From contig JAUWHW010000011.1 of the NCBI GenBank assembly GCA_030605665.1, positions 1 through 38,227 of the forward strand: a stretch of 38,227 nucleotides of DNA, given 5' to 3'. The position numbers and the translations under genes were made by a program. The stretch is from Dehalococcoidia bacterium. GTDB lineage: Bacteria > Chloroflexota > Dehalococcoidia > GIF9 > AB-539-J10. A model generated the notes under the pieces. That model saw nothing but the letters and a program-made list of their open reading frames with translations. It had not been told where the DNA came from and did not search any database. The stretch's first letter is position 1. Every line of letters starts with the position of its first letter. Shown here piece after piece: positions 8,823 through 16,109 of this stretch.

Positions 8823-9240
8823 CGGCAAACAGCTGATTAGGCCCGATTTCCCTTAGCTCTTTTGTTACTTCGGTAACTACTTCGGCCAATTTCCCTCCTT
8901 CTGAAGCTGAGACCCAACTAGCCCGAATTCGCTGCGATTCAATACCCATATACTCTAGAAATTTTTTGGTTATAGCCATCCTTCTCCGGGCACGGTAATT
9001 TCCCGTTTGATAATGACAATCACCAGGATAACAACCTGAAACCAGCACTCCATCAAAACCCAATCGCAGCGCTTTAATGATGAAAAGAGGGTCCACTCTT
9101 CCCGAACAGGGGACCTTTATTATCTTTATGTTAGCTGGGTATTTCTTACGACTAATTCCTGCCAAATCGGCGCCAGCATAGCTGCACCAGCGGCATAAAA
9201 AGCCAAGCAGCTTGGGCTCCCATCCTACTTCTTGTTCCAT
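8812..9240 (-). CDS. MvhD/FlxD-like [2Fe-2S] electron-transfer subunit
   Basis: The small subunit that passes electrons from an electron-input module (hydrogenase, formate dehydrogenase or FlxABC) to HdrA. It is 142 residues with the MvhD cysteine pattern: FLCRWCSYAGADLAG (C16, C19), PCSGRVD (C45) and GCYPGDCHYQTGN (C70, C75). The ATG at 9240 is preceded by GGAG with 6 nt spacing; an upstream TTG would sit in that site. It links the HdrD-like gene to the Flx-like genes, which is the order expected for a complete input-to-Hdr chain. Confidence 0.93.
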   Translation of the reverse strand: MEQEVGWEPKLLGFLCRWCSYAGADLAGISRKKYPANIKIIKVPCSGRVDPLFIIKALRLGFDGVLVSGCYPGDCHYQTGNYRARRRMAITKKFLEYMGIESQRIRASWVSASEGGKLAEVVTEVTKELREIGPNQLFADGK

Positions 9241-9295
9241 CCATCTCTCCAAGAAAACAAACTACATATTAAAACAGTGGTCATTTTACTAATCT

Positions 9296-10447
9296 CTATC
9301 CTATTGCTTCGGCAACAAGCTCAGAGATATCTTTGACCTGAATAACCTCACTTTTGTCCATAGTAAGTACACTATCTCGGTAGTTAAGGTAGCAATAGGG
9401 GCAAGCCAAGGCTATTATATCAGCACCTTTCTCAAGGGCTTGCTCCACCCTTATATCGGAGAATCTTTCTCCCTTTACTGTCTCCATCCAGATTCTGCCA
9501 CCTCCGCCACCACAACAAATAGCCTCCTCACGAGAATCAGGAAATTCAATTAATTCCAAGCCGGGAATATTTTGTAATATCTTCCTTGGCTCATCATATA
9601 TACTATTGTGCCGTCCCAAATAACAGGGGTCAGAATAAATTACCCTTTTGTTTATTTCTTTAGAAAACTTCAATTTCCCTTGTTCAATGAGCGAGGCTAG
9701 ATACTGGGTGATATGGAGCACCTGGAATTTGCCTCCGAGCTCAGGATACTCATTTTTAAAAGTATGGTAGCAGTGTGGTGAGGAAACTACCACAGTCTTA
9801 ACGCCGCTGCGATTAAAGGCACTAATATTGCTTTGAGCTAAGCTATGAAATACATCTTCATATCCAGCCTTGCGGATTGCTTCACCGCAGCATTTCTCCT
9901 CACTGCCTAGAATGCCGCAATCGATTCCTAGTTTGTTGAGGATGGTGGCGGTAGCTTGAGATACCCTTTTGACATCAGGGTCATAAGCAGGAATGCAACA
10001 GGGAAAATAGAGTATCTCGGTGCCCGGGGTGAATCTCTTCACCCCTAGATCCTTGGCCCAGTCGCCTCGCTTCTCAGGAGTCTCGCCAAATGGATTACCT
10101 ACACTGGCAATGTTCTTGGCTGAGATCCTGAGAGCATCGGGCACAACGCCAATGCCTAAGTTAACCACAGCTCGGCGCACAGCTCTCATAACATCGATTA
10201 TTTCCACACCTCGAGGACAGCTCTGGACACAAGCTCCACAGGCAGCGCAGGTCCAGACATCCTCGCTGCCAAAATCGGTTGCTCCAAGCTGAGCTTCATG
10301 AATAATACGGCGAACGATAAAACTTCTAACTAAATTCCAGGGGCAAGTGCCAGTACAAATGCCGCATTGGTAGCACAATTTAAGAGGCTCGCCACCGGCC
10401 TCGACTATCACTTCAGTAGCTTCTTTGTAAGGGCTTAGTACTTCCAT
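9296..10447 (-). CDS. HdrD-like (HdrC-HdrB fusion) CCG-domain iron-sulfur reductase subunit
   Basis: A catalytic subunit of a heterodisulfide-reductase-like complex; such proteins reduce disulfide or related substrates on non-cubane clusters held by CCG domains. The HdrC-like N-terminus has CYQCGICTGTCP (25-36) and CAACGACVQSCP (67-78). The HdrB-like part carries two CCG domains: PCCIPAYDPDV...EKCCGEA (149-190) and DPCYLGRHN...AICCGGGG. At 383 residues it matches fused HdrD-type proteins rather than separate HdrB/HdrC. The substrate is unknown. The start has no Shine-Dalgarno sequence of its own and lies inside an inverted repeat next to a short upstream reading frame (10451-10483), so its translation may be controlled. 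Confidence 0.92.
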   Translation of the reverse strand: MEVLSPYKEATEVIVEAGGEPLKLCYQCGICTGTCPWNLVRSFIVRRIIHEAQLGATDFGSEDVWTCAACGACVQSCPRGVEIIDVMRAVRRAVVNLGIGVVPDALRISAKNIASVGNPFGETPEKRGDWAKDLGVKRFTPGTEILYFPCCIPAYDPDVKRVSQATATILNKLGIDCGILGSEEKCCGEAIRKAGYEDVFHSLAQSNISAFNRSGVKTVVVSSPHCYHTFKNEYPELGGKFQVLHITQYLASLIEQGKLKFSKEINKRVIYSDPCYLGRHNSIYDEPRKILQNIPGLELIEFPDSREEAICCGGGGGRIWMETVKGERFSDIRVEQALEKGADIIALACPYCYLNYRDSVLTMDKSEVIQVKDISELVAEAIG

Positions 10448-10460
10448 TTTTCAAAAATGG
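10444..10460 (-). repeat. 17-bp inverted repeat covering the HdrD-like start codon
   Basis: Two perfect 8-base arms (10444-10451 and 10453-10460) with one central base cover the ATG at 10445-10447. In RNA the one-base loop forces opening of a few pairs, but the site could still act as an operator or mask the start. Confidence 0.5.
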
Positions 10461-10483
10461 GCAACAAAAAAGATAGCTAGCAT
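10451..10483 (-). other. Possible leader peptide upstream of the hdrD-like operon
   Basis: A 10-codon frame (MLAIFFVAHF) starts with ATG 8 nt after AGAGG, with AGGAGG further upstream. It ends with TGA three bases before the HdrD-like ATG. The downstream gene lacks its own ribosome site, so termination-reinitiation coupling is plausible. It may be chance. Confidence 0.35.
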
Positions 10484-10608
10484 AAAAAAACCTCTAGCTA
10501 CCTCCTCCAAGCATGAAGGGAATATTATAAGCGGGAATTAAGTAAAAAAACAACACCTTGCGTGAGAATTTTTAGTTCTCCTAATGATGATAGTGTGATG
10601 GTGGAGGG

Positions 10609-10869
10609 TTACTCATCTTTTATCCCTTGGTCGTAAAGATAGTCAATAGCGTCTTGTACAGTCTGTATTTTTTCAGCATCCTCATCAGTTATTTCCACCT
10701 TCCTTCCCGGGCTGCTGAACTCCTCCTCCATAGCTGTAATAAGCTCAATTAGGTCTAGAGAGTCAACGTTAAGGTCATCCACAAAAGATGTCCCTGAAGT
10801 TATCTGCTTTTCTTCAACGTCTAACTGCTCCACAATTACCTTCTTTAGCCTTTCAAAAATAGTTGCCAT
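10609..10869 (-). CDS. acpP: Acyl carrier protein
   Basis: The carrier of growing acyl chains in fatty-acid synthesis, attached through a phosphopantetheine arm. The 86-residue acidic protein has the modification motif [14 protein letters not shown] sequence VDSLDLIEL with serine at position 37. AGGAGG precedes the ATG. It is the last gene of the yceD-rpmF-fabD-nusB-acpP operon, 14 bp after nusB; the fabD pairing fits because FabD loads malonyl groups onto it. A weak GAGAA/TTCTC stem followed later by seven T on the - strand lies about 25-55 bp downstream (10548-10590), a poor terminator candidate. Confidence 0.97.
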   Translation of the reverse strand: MATIFERLKKVIVEQLDVEEKQITSGTSFVDDLNVDSLDLIELITAMEEEFSSPGRKVEITDEDAEKIQTVQDAIDYLYDQGIKDE

Positions 10870-10883
10870 TTTGCCTCCTCTAA

Positions 10884-11309
10884 TTAAGCCTTCTGGTTTG
10901 TTTTTGTATCATATTTAGTTACTATTGACCCTAATACCCCGTTAATCAGTCTAGGTGAGGAATTGCTGCCAAAGGCCTTAGCTAGCTCTACAGCCTCGTT
11001 TATAGCTACCTTAAGCGGGGTGTTATTATCAAATAAAATCTCGAAAATAGCAAGACGCAAGACATTTCTATCAACAACAGACATCTGCTCTACAGGAAAG
11101 GCTGGTGCAAAATGCTCGATGAGGTCATCAAGTTTGGATTTATTGTGTAGCACTCCCTGTATAAGTTGCTCACTGAAGCTGAGCACTTCCTGCGGTAGTG
11201 CTTTCTCCATTGCTAAATGAGCTAAAGCTTTTTCTGCTTTATGTTCAGTACAATCGAGTTCGTAGAGTACCTGAACAGCAACGATCCTTGCTTTTCGCCT
11301 AAGCCCCAT
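10884..11309 (-). CDS. nusB: Transcription antitermination factor NusB
   Basis: NusB binds boxA RNA with S10 (NusE) during rRNA transcription. The 141-residue protein has the all-helical NusB pattern: N-terminal [16 protein letters not shown], central [14 protein letters not shown], and C-terminal [26 protein letters not shown] (the NEAVEL...FVNGVLG signature region). It overlaps the fabD end by 11 bp, so translation is probably coupled. Confidence 0.96.
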   Translation of the reverse strand: MGLRRKARIVAVQVLYELDCTEHKAEKALAHLAMEKALPQEVLSFSEQLIQGVLHNKSKLDDLIEHFAPAFPVEQMSVVDRNVLRLAIFEILFDNNTPLKVAINEAVELAKAFGSNSSPRLINGVLGSIVTKYDTKTNQKA

Positions 11310-12246
11310 GGTTAGCTATTGTTGAGTTTTTTAGTTGTGTGATATCCTCAACCCCTGAGATGTTGAAGGTTTGTGTCTTTGAATTGATTCGCTTAATCAG
11401 GCTGCTGAGCGTCCTTCCAGGGCCAATCTCGTGAAAGGAAGTGACCCCATTACGGGTCATATATTCAATGGAAGACTGCCATTGGATGCAATGACGGACT
11501 TGATTTAGAAGCTCCTCCTTTATGGAATCAATGTTGGTTAGCGGTTGGGCAGTCACATTGGCTATTATAGGAATAGCTGGTGGGTGGAACACGAAACTTG
11601 AAATGACTTCGCTGAATTCATCTACAATCGGTTCCATTAAAGAGGAGTGAAAAGCACAGCTTACCTTTAAGGGAATGAGACGGCGGGCACCTTTCATTCT
11701 GGCTAATTCGCTGGCTTCAGCTAAAGCATCGATAGCGCCACTGATTACAGTCTGTATTGGGCAGTTGATGTTGGAGACGTCACATTTACTATGAAAGCAT
11801 ATATCCTTAATTGCTTCCATATCAAGCCCTATTATAGCTAGCATGCCTCCTGGATTTTTCTGCCCGGCTTCATGCATTAGTCTACCCCTTTCTCGAACTA
11901 GACCCACAGCATCACCTAAACTGAGTACATTAGCGGCTACCAGAGCTGCATATTCACCCGAGCTATGTCCAGCGGTAAAGGAAGGAGAGAGCAAATCATT
12001 ATTACTGGCTTGCTGAGCTGCCCTTAGGCAAGCAATGCTAGTTACTAACACCGCTGGCTGGACGTTATCTGTTCTTGTTAGTTCCTCTTCTGGTCCTTCA
12101 AAGCATAAGCGAGAGAGGGGAAAACCTAAAATAGCATCAGCTTCGTCGAAGGTTTCCCTGGCTGACGGATAGGTATTATATATGTCCATTCCCATCCCAA
12201 CCCATTGGGAACCTTGTCCCGGGAAAACATAAGCTATCTTAGTCAT
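11299..12246 (-). CDS. fabD: Malonyl-CoA:ACP transacylase FabD
   Basis: Transfers malonyl from CoA to acyl carrier protein for fatty-acid elongation. The 315-residue protein starts MTKIAYVFPGQGSQWVGMG, has the nucleophile motif GHSSGE (Ser95; most relatives have GHSLGE) and a His in CAFHSSLM near 203. The QPAVLVTS element and GPGRTLSSL end region are typical. The frame is open to 12324 but the 12246 ATG gives the family N-terminus and follows rpmF by 4 bp, with AAAGG upstream. Cotranscribed with acpP, its substrate gene. Confidence 0.97.
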   Translation of the reverse strand: MTKIAYVFPGQGSQWVGMGMDIYNTYPSARETFDEADAILGFPLSRLCFEGPEEELTRTDNVQPAVLVTSIACLRAAQQASNNDLLSPSFTAGHSSGEYAALVAANVLSLGDAVGLVRERGRLMHEAGQKNPGGMLAIIGLDMEAIKDICFHSKCDVSNINCPIQTVISGAIDALAEASELARMKGARRLIPLKVSCAFHSSLMEPIVDEFSEVISSFVFHPPAIPIIANVTAQPLTNIDSIKEELLNQVRHCIQWQSSIEYMTRNGVTSFHEIGPGRTLSSLIKRINSKTQTFNISGVEDITQLKNSTIANHGA

Positions 12247-12250
12247 ATTT

Positions 12251-12445
12251 CTAGCCTTTCTTCTTAGGTGCTTTGACCTCAATCGCTTGTCTGTCATTGT
12301 AGTTACCACAGCTAGGGCAAACATGATGGGCTAATTTATGGCTATGGCATTTGGGGCAAATATCCAAAGTAGGTAAATTGAGCTTGAGGTGGCTGCGTCT
12401 TTTCCCCTGTCGTGCCTTGGCGTATTTCCTTTTAGGCAGAGCCAT
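12251..12445 (-). CDS. rpmF: 50S ribosomal protein L32
   Basis: Large-subunit ribosomal protein, 64 residues. It begins MALPKRKYAKARQGKRRSH, the L32 signature, and carries a zinc-type four-cysteine motif CPKCHSHKLAHHVCPSC. It overlaps the end of yceD by 14 bp, the conserved yceD-rpmF arrangement. Confidence 0.97.
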   Translation of the reverse strand: MALPKRKYAKARQGKRRSHLKLNLPTLDICPKCHSHKLAHHVCPSCGNYNDRQAIEVKAPKKKG

Positions 12446-12896
12446 ACGAACTTATCTCCTTAATCCTGGCACAATCAGGCCGACATATTGGTTTCATGGG
12501 TAAATTTAATAAGGTATATTGGCGGATTATCTCTCCCAAGTCAAGTATATTATTGTTATCGATAGTAAGGTTAGCTGATTCTTCAGATAAGGATAAGTTG
12601 TTGGATACATTAATTGCGGGAAGGAATTCCTCCTCGATGCGGAAATTTACGGGATAAAGAAAGTCATTGAGGCAGCGACTACATGTTAGTTCTACTTCAA
12701 CAGTCAATTCAGCTCGAACTAAAATGCCCTGACCACAGTGAGTCAGTGTTACCTTTCCTTGAATGGAGCCCTTAGCTTGCTCACCAACTATTTCACCTAT
12801 GTGATAGTTGCAGCTGAAGCCAGTGGGCTGTTTCAGCAAGTGGGCCACGTTTACCAAGCCTTTAAAAGGCCTTCCATTAAGTTCTTCTGCTCTCAT
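12432..12896 (-). CDS. YceD family (DUF177) protein
   Basis: YceD proteins are found next to rpmF in most bacteria and are linked to 23S rRNA/ribosome metabolism; the exact role is not settled. The conserved CSRCLNDF segment and later PMKPICRPDC provide the paired cysteines typical of DUF177. The frame is open to 12968 (TTG), but that TTG is part of a -35 element of a good promoter whose transcript would start near 12932. The ATG at 12896 is therefore the likely start (154 residues). No clear Shine-Dalgarno sequence precedes it. Confidence 0.88.
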   Translation of the reverse strand: MRAEELNGRPFKGLVNVAHLLKQPTGFSCNYHIGEIVGEQAKGSIQGKVTLTHCGQGILVRAELTVEVELTCSRCLNDFLYPVNFRIEEEFLPAINVSNNLSLSEESANLTIDNNNILDLGEIIRQYTLLNLPMKPICRPDCARIKEISSYGSA

Positions 12897-12938
12897 GGTT
12901 AATCTAAAATAGTGCCTAGAAACCCCGGTCGAGTGTAA

Positions 12939-12968
12939 AGTATAATAGTTGTTTGTGGGGGTTTTCAA
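12939..12968 (-). promoter_or_regulatory. Promoter of the yceD-rpmF-fabD-nusB-acpP operon
   Basis: On the - strand, TTGAAA (12963-12968), an 18-bp spacer and TATACT (12939-12944) match a sigma70-type promoter. The predicted start lies near 12932, ~36 nt before the yceD ATG. Confidence 0.65.
12941..12946 (+). promoter_or_regulatory. -10 element for the M20 amidohydrolase gene
   Basis: A perfect TATAAT faces the M20 gene, 26 bp before its TTG codon, with no convincing -35. It overlaps the divergent promoter's TATACT, so the two promoters share bases. Confidence 0.45.
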
Positions 12969-12971
12969 GCT

Positions 12972-14144
12972 TTGGAAATAGGAAGGTTAAAAACAGAGGT
13001 AAGAAATAGGGTAGAAGCACAAAAGCAGGAATTCATTCAGTTGAGCCTTAAAATCCATGATAACCCTGAATTAGGTTTCCAAGAGAGAAAGGCATCATCC
13101 TGGCTTACCAGTTATCTTGAGGGCAATGGATTCCAAGTAGAGAAATGTGTTGCTGGTCTACCTACAGCCTTCCGAGCTACATATGGGCAAGGGGGTCCAA
13201 GGATTGTCCTGCTTGCTGAGTATGATGCTTTACCTGAAATGGGACATGGTTGTGGGCATAATATAATAGCCGCCTCAGCAGTGGGTGCAGGTGTAGCTGG
13301 TAAGCTTGCCATTGATAACTTGGGAGGCAGTGTTGTAGTTTTAGGTACCCCGGGAGAAGAGGTTCTTGGGGGCAAGATAGACATGGTGAAAGCAAGCATC
13401 TTTGAGGAAGTAGACATAGCTATGATGGTACATCCCAACACACACAACTTGGTAACCACACAAGCACTTGCTTGCATTTCTTTGGATGTGGAATTCTTCG
13501 GCAAGCCAGCTCATGCTGCCGCTCAACCACATAAGGGTATAAATGCCCTTGAGGCTTTGATTTTAGCCTTTAACTGTGTAAACTCATTGCGTCAGCACAT
13601 AAAGGGAGAAGCACGCATTCATGGCATAATTACTGATGGTGGTAAAGCGCCCAACATAGTGCCTGCCCATAGTGCTGCTAAGTTTCTCGTACGTGCCCCA
13701 GATAATAGTTACCTTGATGAGCTGAAAGAAAAGGTCTTAAACTGCTTTAAAGGAGCGTCTCTAGCTAATGGAGCCAAGTTAGAGTATAGATGGGGAGATA
13801 GGATTTATGCCACTATGAAAAATAATATGGCTTTAGCTCAGTTATTTAAGCAGAATCTAGAATCACTGGGACGCCATACAGAGGCTTTTGCTCCTCGTTT
13901 TGGTTTTGGCAGTACAGATATGGGGAATGTGAGCCAAGTAGTGCCTAGCATACATCCTACGGTAGCTATTGCTTCTCCTGGGGTATTGGTACATACACCG
14001 GAGTTTGCTTCTGCAGCTGCTTCTGAAGCCGGACATAAAGGGCTGTTAGACGCAGCCAAGGCGATGGCAATGACTGTAGTCGACATTCTTGGTCAACCTG
14101 GAATGCTGGGTGAGATTAAGCGGGAGTTCTACAACTATGATTAG
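12972..14144 (+). CDS. M20 family amidohydrolase/peptidase
   Basis: A zinc-dependent amide hydrolase of the M20 (aminoacylase-1-like / AbgB-like) family, probably cytosolic; the substrate cannot be told from sequence. Metal-site motifs seen are GHGCGHN (91-97) and GTPGEE (125-130). The dimerisation domain begins near FFGKPAHAAAQPHKGINALEA and the C-terminal metal residue region contains VLVHTPEFASAA. At 390 residues it is full length. The start is TTG; a GGGGG run lies ~11 nt upstream and there is no ATG option nearby. Its end overlaps the start of the truncated DUF2229 gene by 8 bp (ATG inside the final codons). Confidence 0.9.
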   Translation: MEIGRLKTEVRNRVEAQKQEFIQLSLKIHDNPELGFQERKASSWLTSYLEGNGFQVEKCVAGLPTAFRATYGQGGPRIVLLAEYDALPEMGHGCGHNIIAASAVGAGVAGKLAIDNLGGSVVVLGTPGEEVLGGKIDMVKASIFEEVDIAMMVHPNTHNLVTTQALACISLDVEFFGKPAHAAAQPHKGINALEALILAFNCVNSLRQHIKGEARIHGIITDGGKAPNIVPAHSAAKFLVRAPDNSYLDELKEKVLNCFKGASLANGAKLEYRWGDRIYATMKNNMALAQLFKQNLESLGRHTEAFAPRFGFGSTDMGNVSQVVPSIHPTVAIASPGVLVHTPEFASAAASEAGHKGLLDAAKAMAMTVVDILGQPGMLGEIKREFYNYD

Positions 14145-14511
14145 GGTAGGTATTCCGCGAGCCTTGTTTTATTATCAATATTACCCTATGTGGCAAGCTT
14201 TCTTTGAGGAACTGGGTGCAGAAACGGTGGTATCATCGCCAACTAACAAAGATATATTTACTTCGGGAAACTCAAGGGCAGTGGCTGAAACTTGCTTGCC
14301 AGTAAAGGTCTTTTTGGGCCACGTTATTTCTTTGGTGGATAAGTGCGACTACATGTTCATCCCAGCCATTCGTAGCTGGGGCAAAAAAGCTTATAATTGT
14401 TCTAAATTTCTTGGCTTGCCTGATATGGCAAGAGCTTTAATCCCCCGATGCCCTCCCATTTGTCATGACTCAGCAGGGGCTAGAAGATATAAAAAAACAA
14501 GCGCCATCTGA
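14137..14511 (+). pseudogene. DUF2229 (acyl-CoA dehydratase activase-related) protein, 3' truncated
   Basis: The N-terminus IRVGIPRALFYYQYYPMWQAF followed by FFEELGAETVVSSPT is that of DUF2229 proteins, which accompany 2-hydroxyacyl-CoA dehydratase activases. Family likeness continues through TCLPVKVFLGHV and ends at LPDMARALIPRCPPI (about 14460), less than half the usual length. After that, the frame reads into the activase gene in the wrong frame until a stop at 14511. A deletion probably joined the two genes. Confidence 0.75.
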
Positions 14512-15310
14512 GGCTGAAATCTGTGGGGTAGCTACTACAGGGAGTGCTCGTTATCTAGCTGGTATTGTTCTCGGTGCTGATTTGATAAAAAATGAAATTA
14601 CTGCCCACGCTGTCGCTGCTATGCACTACATACCTGAGGTGCAAACCGTCATTGAAATCGGAGGCCAAGACAGCAAAATCATCATAATTCGTGATGGCGT
14701 AGTTATCGATTTCGGCATGAATACGGTATGTGCTGCTGGCACTGGTAGCTTTCTCGACCATCAGGCTGAGCGTCTAAGTGTAAAAATCGAGGATTTTGGT
14801 GAACATGCTTTAAAAAGTAAGATGCCTGTGCGTATTGCTGGACGATGCACTGTGTTTGCTGAATCAGATATGATTCATAAGCAACAAATGGGGTACGGAG
14901 CCGATGATATCGTTTATGGTTTGTGCCAAGCTTTGGTACGCAATTACCTTAATAACGTTGCTTTAGGCAAGGAAATCCTTCCACAGGTGGCATTCCAGGG
15001 TGGTGTGGCCTTTAATCAAGGAATAATGAGGGCACTTAGTGAGACTTTGGATATGCAAATTATTGTCCCACCTCACCATGAGCTCATGGGTGCTATTGGC
15101 GCTGCCTTGATAATACATGAAGAAATGGGTGTAGGACGTGGAGGAACAAAATTTAAAGGATTTGAGGTTAGTCAAACAGATTTCCATGTTTCTTCTTTCA
15201 TCTGCAAAGCTTGTCCTAACCAATGTGAGGTTGCTCAGCTCTTTGTTGATAGTAGAATTTTGGCAAGGTGGGGAGGGCGCTGTGACATGTGGGAAAGAGT
15301 AGAAAAGTAA
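14462..15310 (+). pseudogene. Acyl-CoA dehydratase activase (BadF/BcrA ATPase), N-terminus missing
   Basis: These activases use ATP to inject an electron into 2-hydroxyacyl-CoA dehydratases or benzoyl-CoA reductases. Visible ASKHA-fold motifs are ATTGSARY, VIEIGGQDSK, CAAGTGSFLD, AGRCTVFAESDM and the C-terminal VAFQGGVAFN, followed by a CKACPNQC cysteine motif. About 50 N-terminal residues, including the phosphate-binding GxDxGSxxT loop, are absent. The family match begins at QQGLEDIKKQAPSEAE, right where the DUF2229 match ends, in another frame. An ATG at 14465 could start translation, but a protein without the first phosphate loop should not bind ATP normally. Confidence 0.8.
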
Positions 15311-15606
15311 ATGAATAAAAGTTATCAGATGATTATCACTGGTGGTGTAGCTGTCGGGCTCACCGCTGGTTTATTAGGCTGAAAAGCACAAAACATGGTA
15401 CAATATTAGTATTACCAGTGGCAGAGGTTTTTATTGCTATTGGCTTGGAACTTAATACTGGTTATCTGCAAGGGATTGTGCCTCTGGATAAAAAGGGTTA
15501 CATAATCACTAATAAGGTAATGGAAACAGGGATATCAAGAATATTCGTTGCTGGGGATGAAGCTGCTGTATCAGCGGAAGGATTTCTAAGCTGGCCTGAG
15601 CGCTAG
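15311..15606 (+). pseudogene. trxB: Thioredoxin reductase remnant with internal deletion
   Basis: The ATG at 15311 begins MNKSYQMIITGGVAVGLTAGLLG and stops; this is the FAD-binding N-terminus of TrxB-like proteins. From about 15380, in another frame, VFIAIGLELNTGYLQGIVPL and RIFVAGDEAA give the C-terminal FAD segment of the same family. The ~200 residues between, including the CxxC redox site and NADPH domain, are gone, and the C-terminal end also diverges. It is a clear relic directly after another deletion-scarred gene. Confidence 0.8.
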
Positions 15607-15646
15607 CGAAGGCTCTCTAGATTCTTCGCCTGCGGCTCAGAATAAC
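15606..15646. repeat. Hairpin-forming intergenic repeat between trxB relic and rplI
   Basis: GCGAAG (15606-15611) is complemented by CTTCGC (15624-15629), and ATTCT (15621-15625) by AGAAT (15639-15643). These nested inverted repeats resemble dispersed extragenic palindromes of bacterial genomes. It lies just before the rplI ribosome site. Copies elsewhere cannot be checked here. Confidence 0.4.
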
Positions 15647-15657
15647 AATGGGGGAGC

Positions 15658-16107
15658 ATGAAAGTTATTTTCTTGAAGGATATTTCTGGGAAAGGAAAAA
15701 TTGGGGAGATAGAAGAGGTGGCAAAAGGCTATGCCAAGAATTTCCTTTTACCACAGGGTTTAGCATTGGCAGCTACGCCAGCAGCTATAAGGCAAGTAAA
15801 ATCGGGACTTCGAAAGGAAAGAGGTCAGGAAGTTCTTGACAAAGCTGAGCTGGTTGAGCTAGCAGAGCAAATTGAGGGACAGGAAATTCACCTTCAGGCT
15901 CGTGTAGGTGCCGGGGATCGCCTATTTGGCTCTATCACTGCTGCTGACATAGCCGAAGAGTTAAATCGAGCTATAGGTTCCTCCATCGATAAGAGAAAGA
16001 TAGACATGGATAAATCCTTGCACCAAGCAGGCAGCCATGAGATAACCATTAAATTAGCCAAAGATTTAAAGCCACGGATTAAAGTAGTCATTGAGAAGAA
16101 GACTTAA
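15658..16107 (+). CDS. rplI: 50S ribosomal protein L9
   Basis: Large-subunit ribosomal protein that binds 23S rRNA. The N-terminus [20 protein letters not shown] then [13 protein letters not shown] is the L9 signature; a central helix and the C-terminal domain complete the normal 149 residues. GGGGGAG precedes the ATG. dnaB follows 2 bp after the stop, the common rplI-dnaB pairing. Confidence 0.97.
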   Translation: MKVIFLKDISGKGKIGEIEEVAKGYAKNFLLPQGLALAATPAAIRQVKSGLRKERGQEVLDKAELVELAEQIEGQEIHLQARVGAGDRLFGSITAADIAEELNRAIGSSIDKRKIDMDKSLHQAGSHEITIKLAKDLKPRIKVVIEKKT

Positions 16108-16109
16108 AC

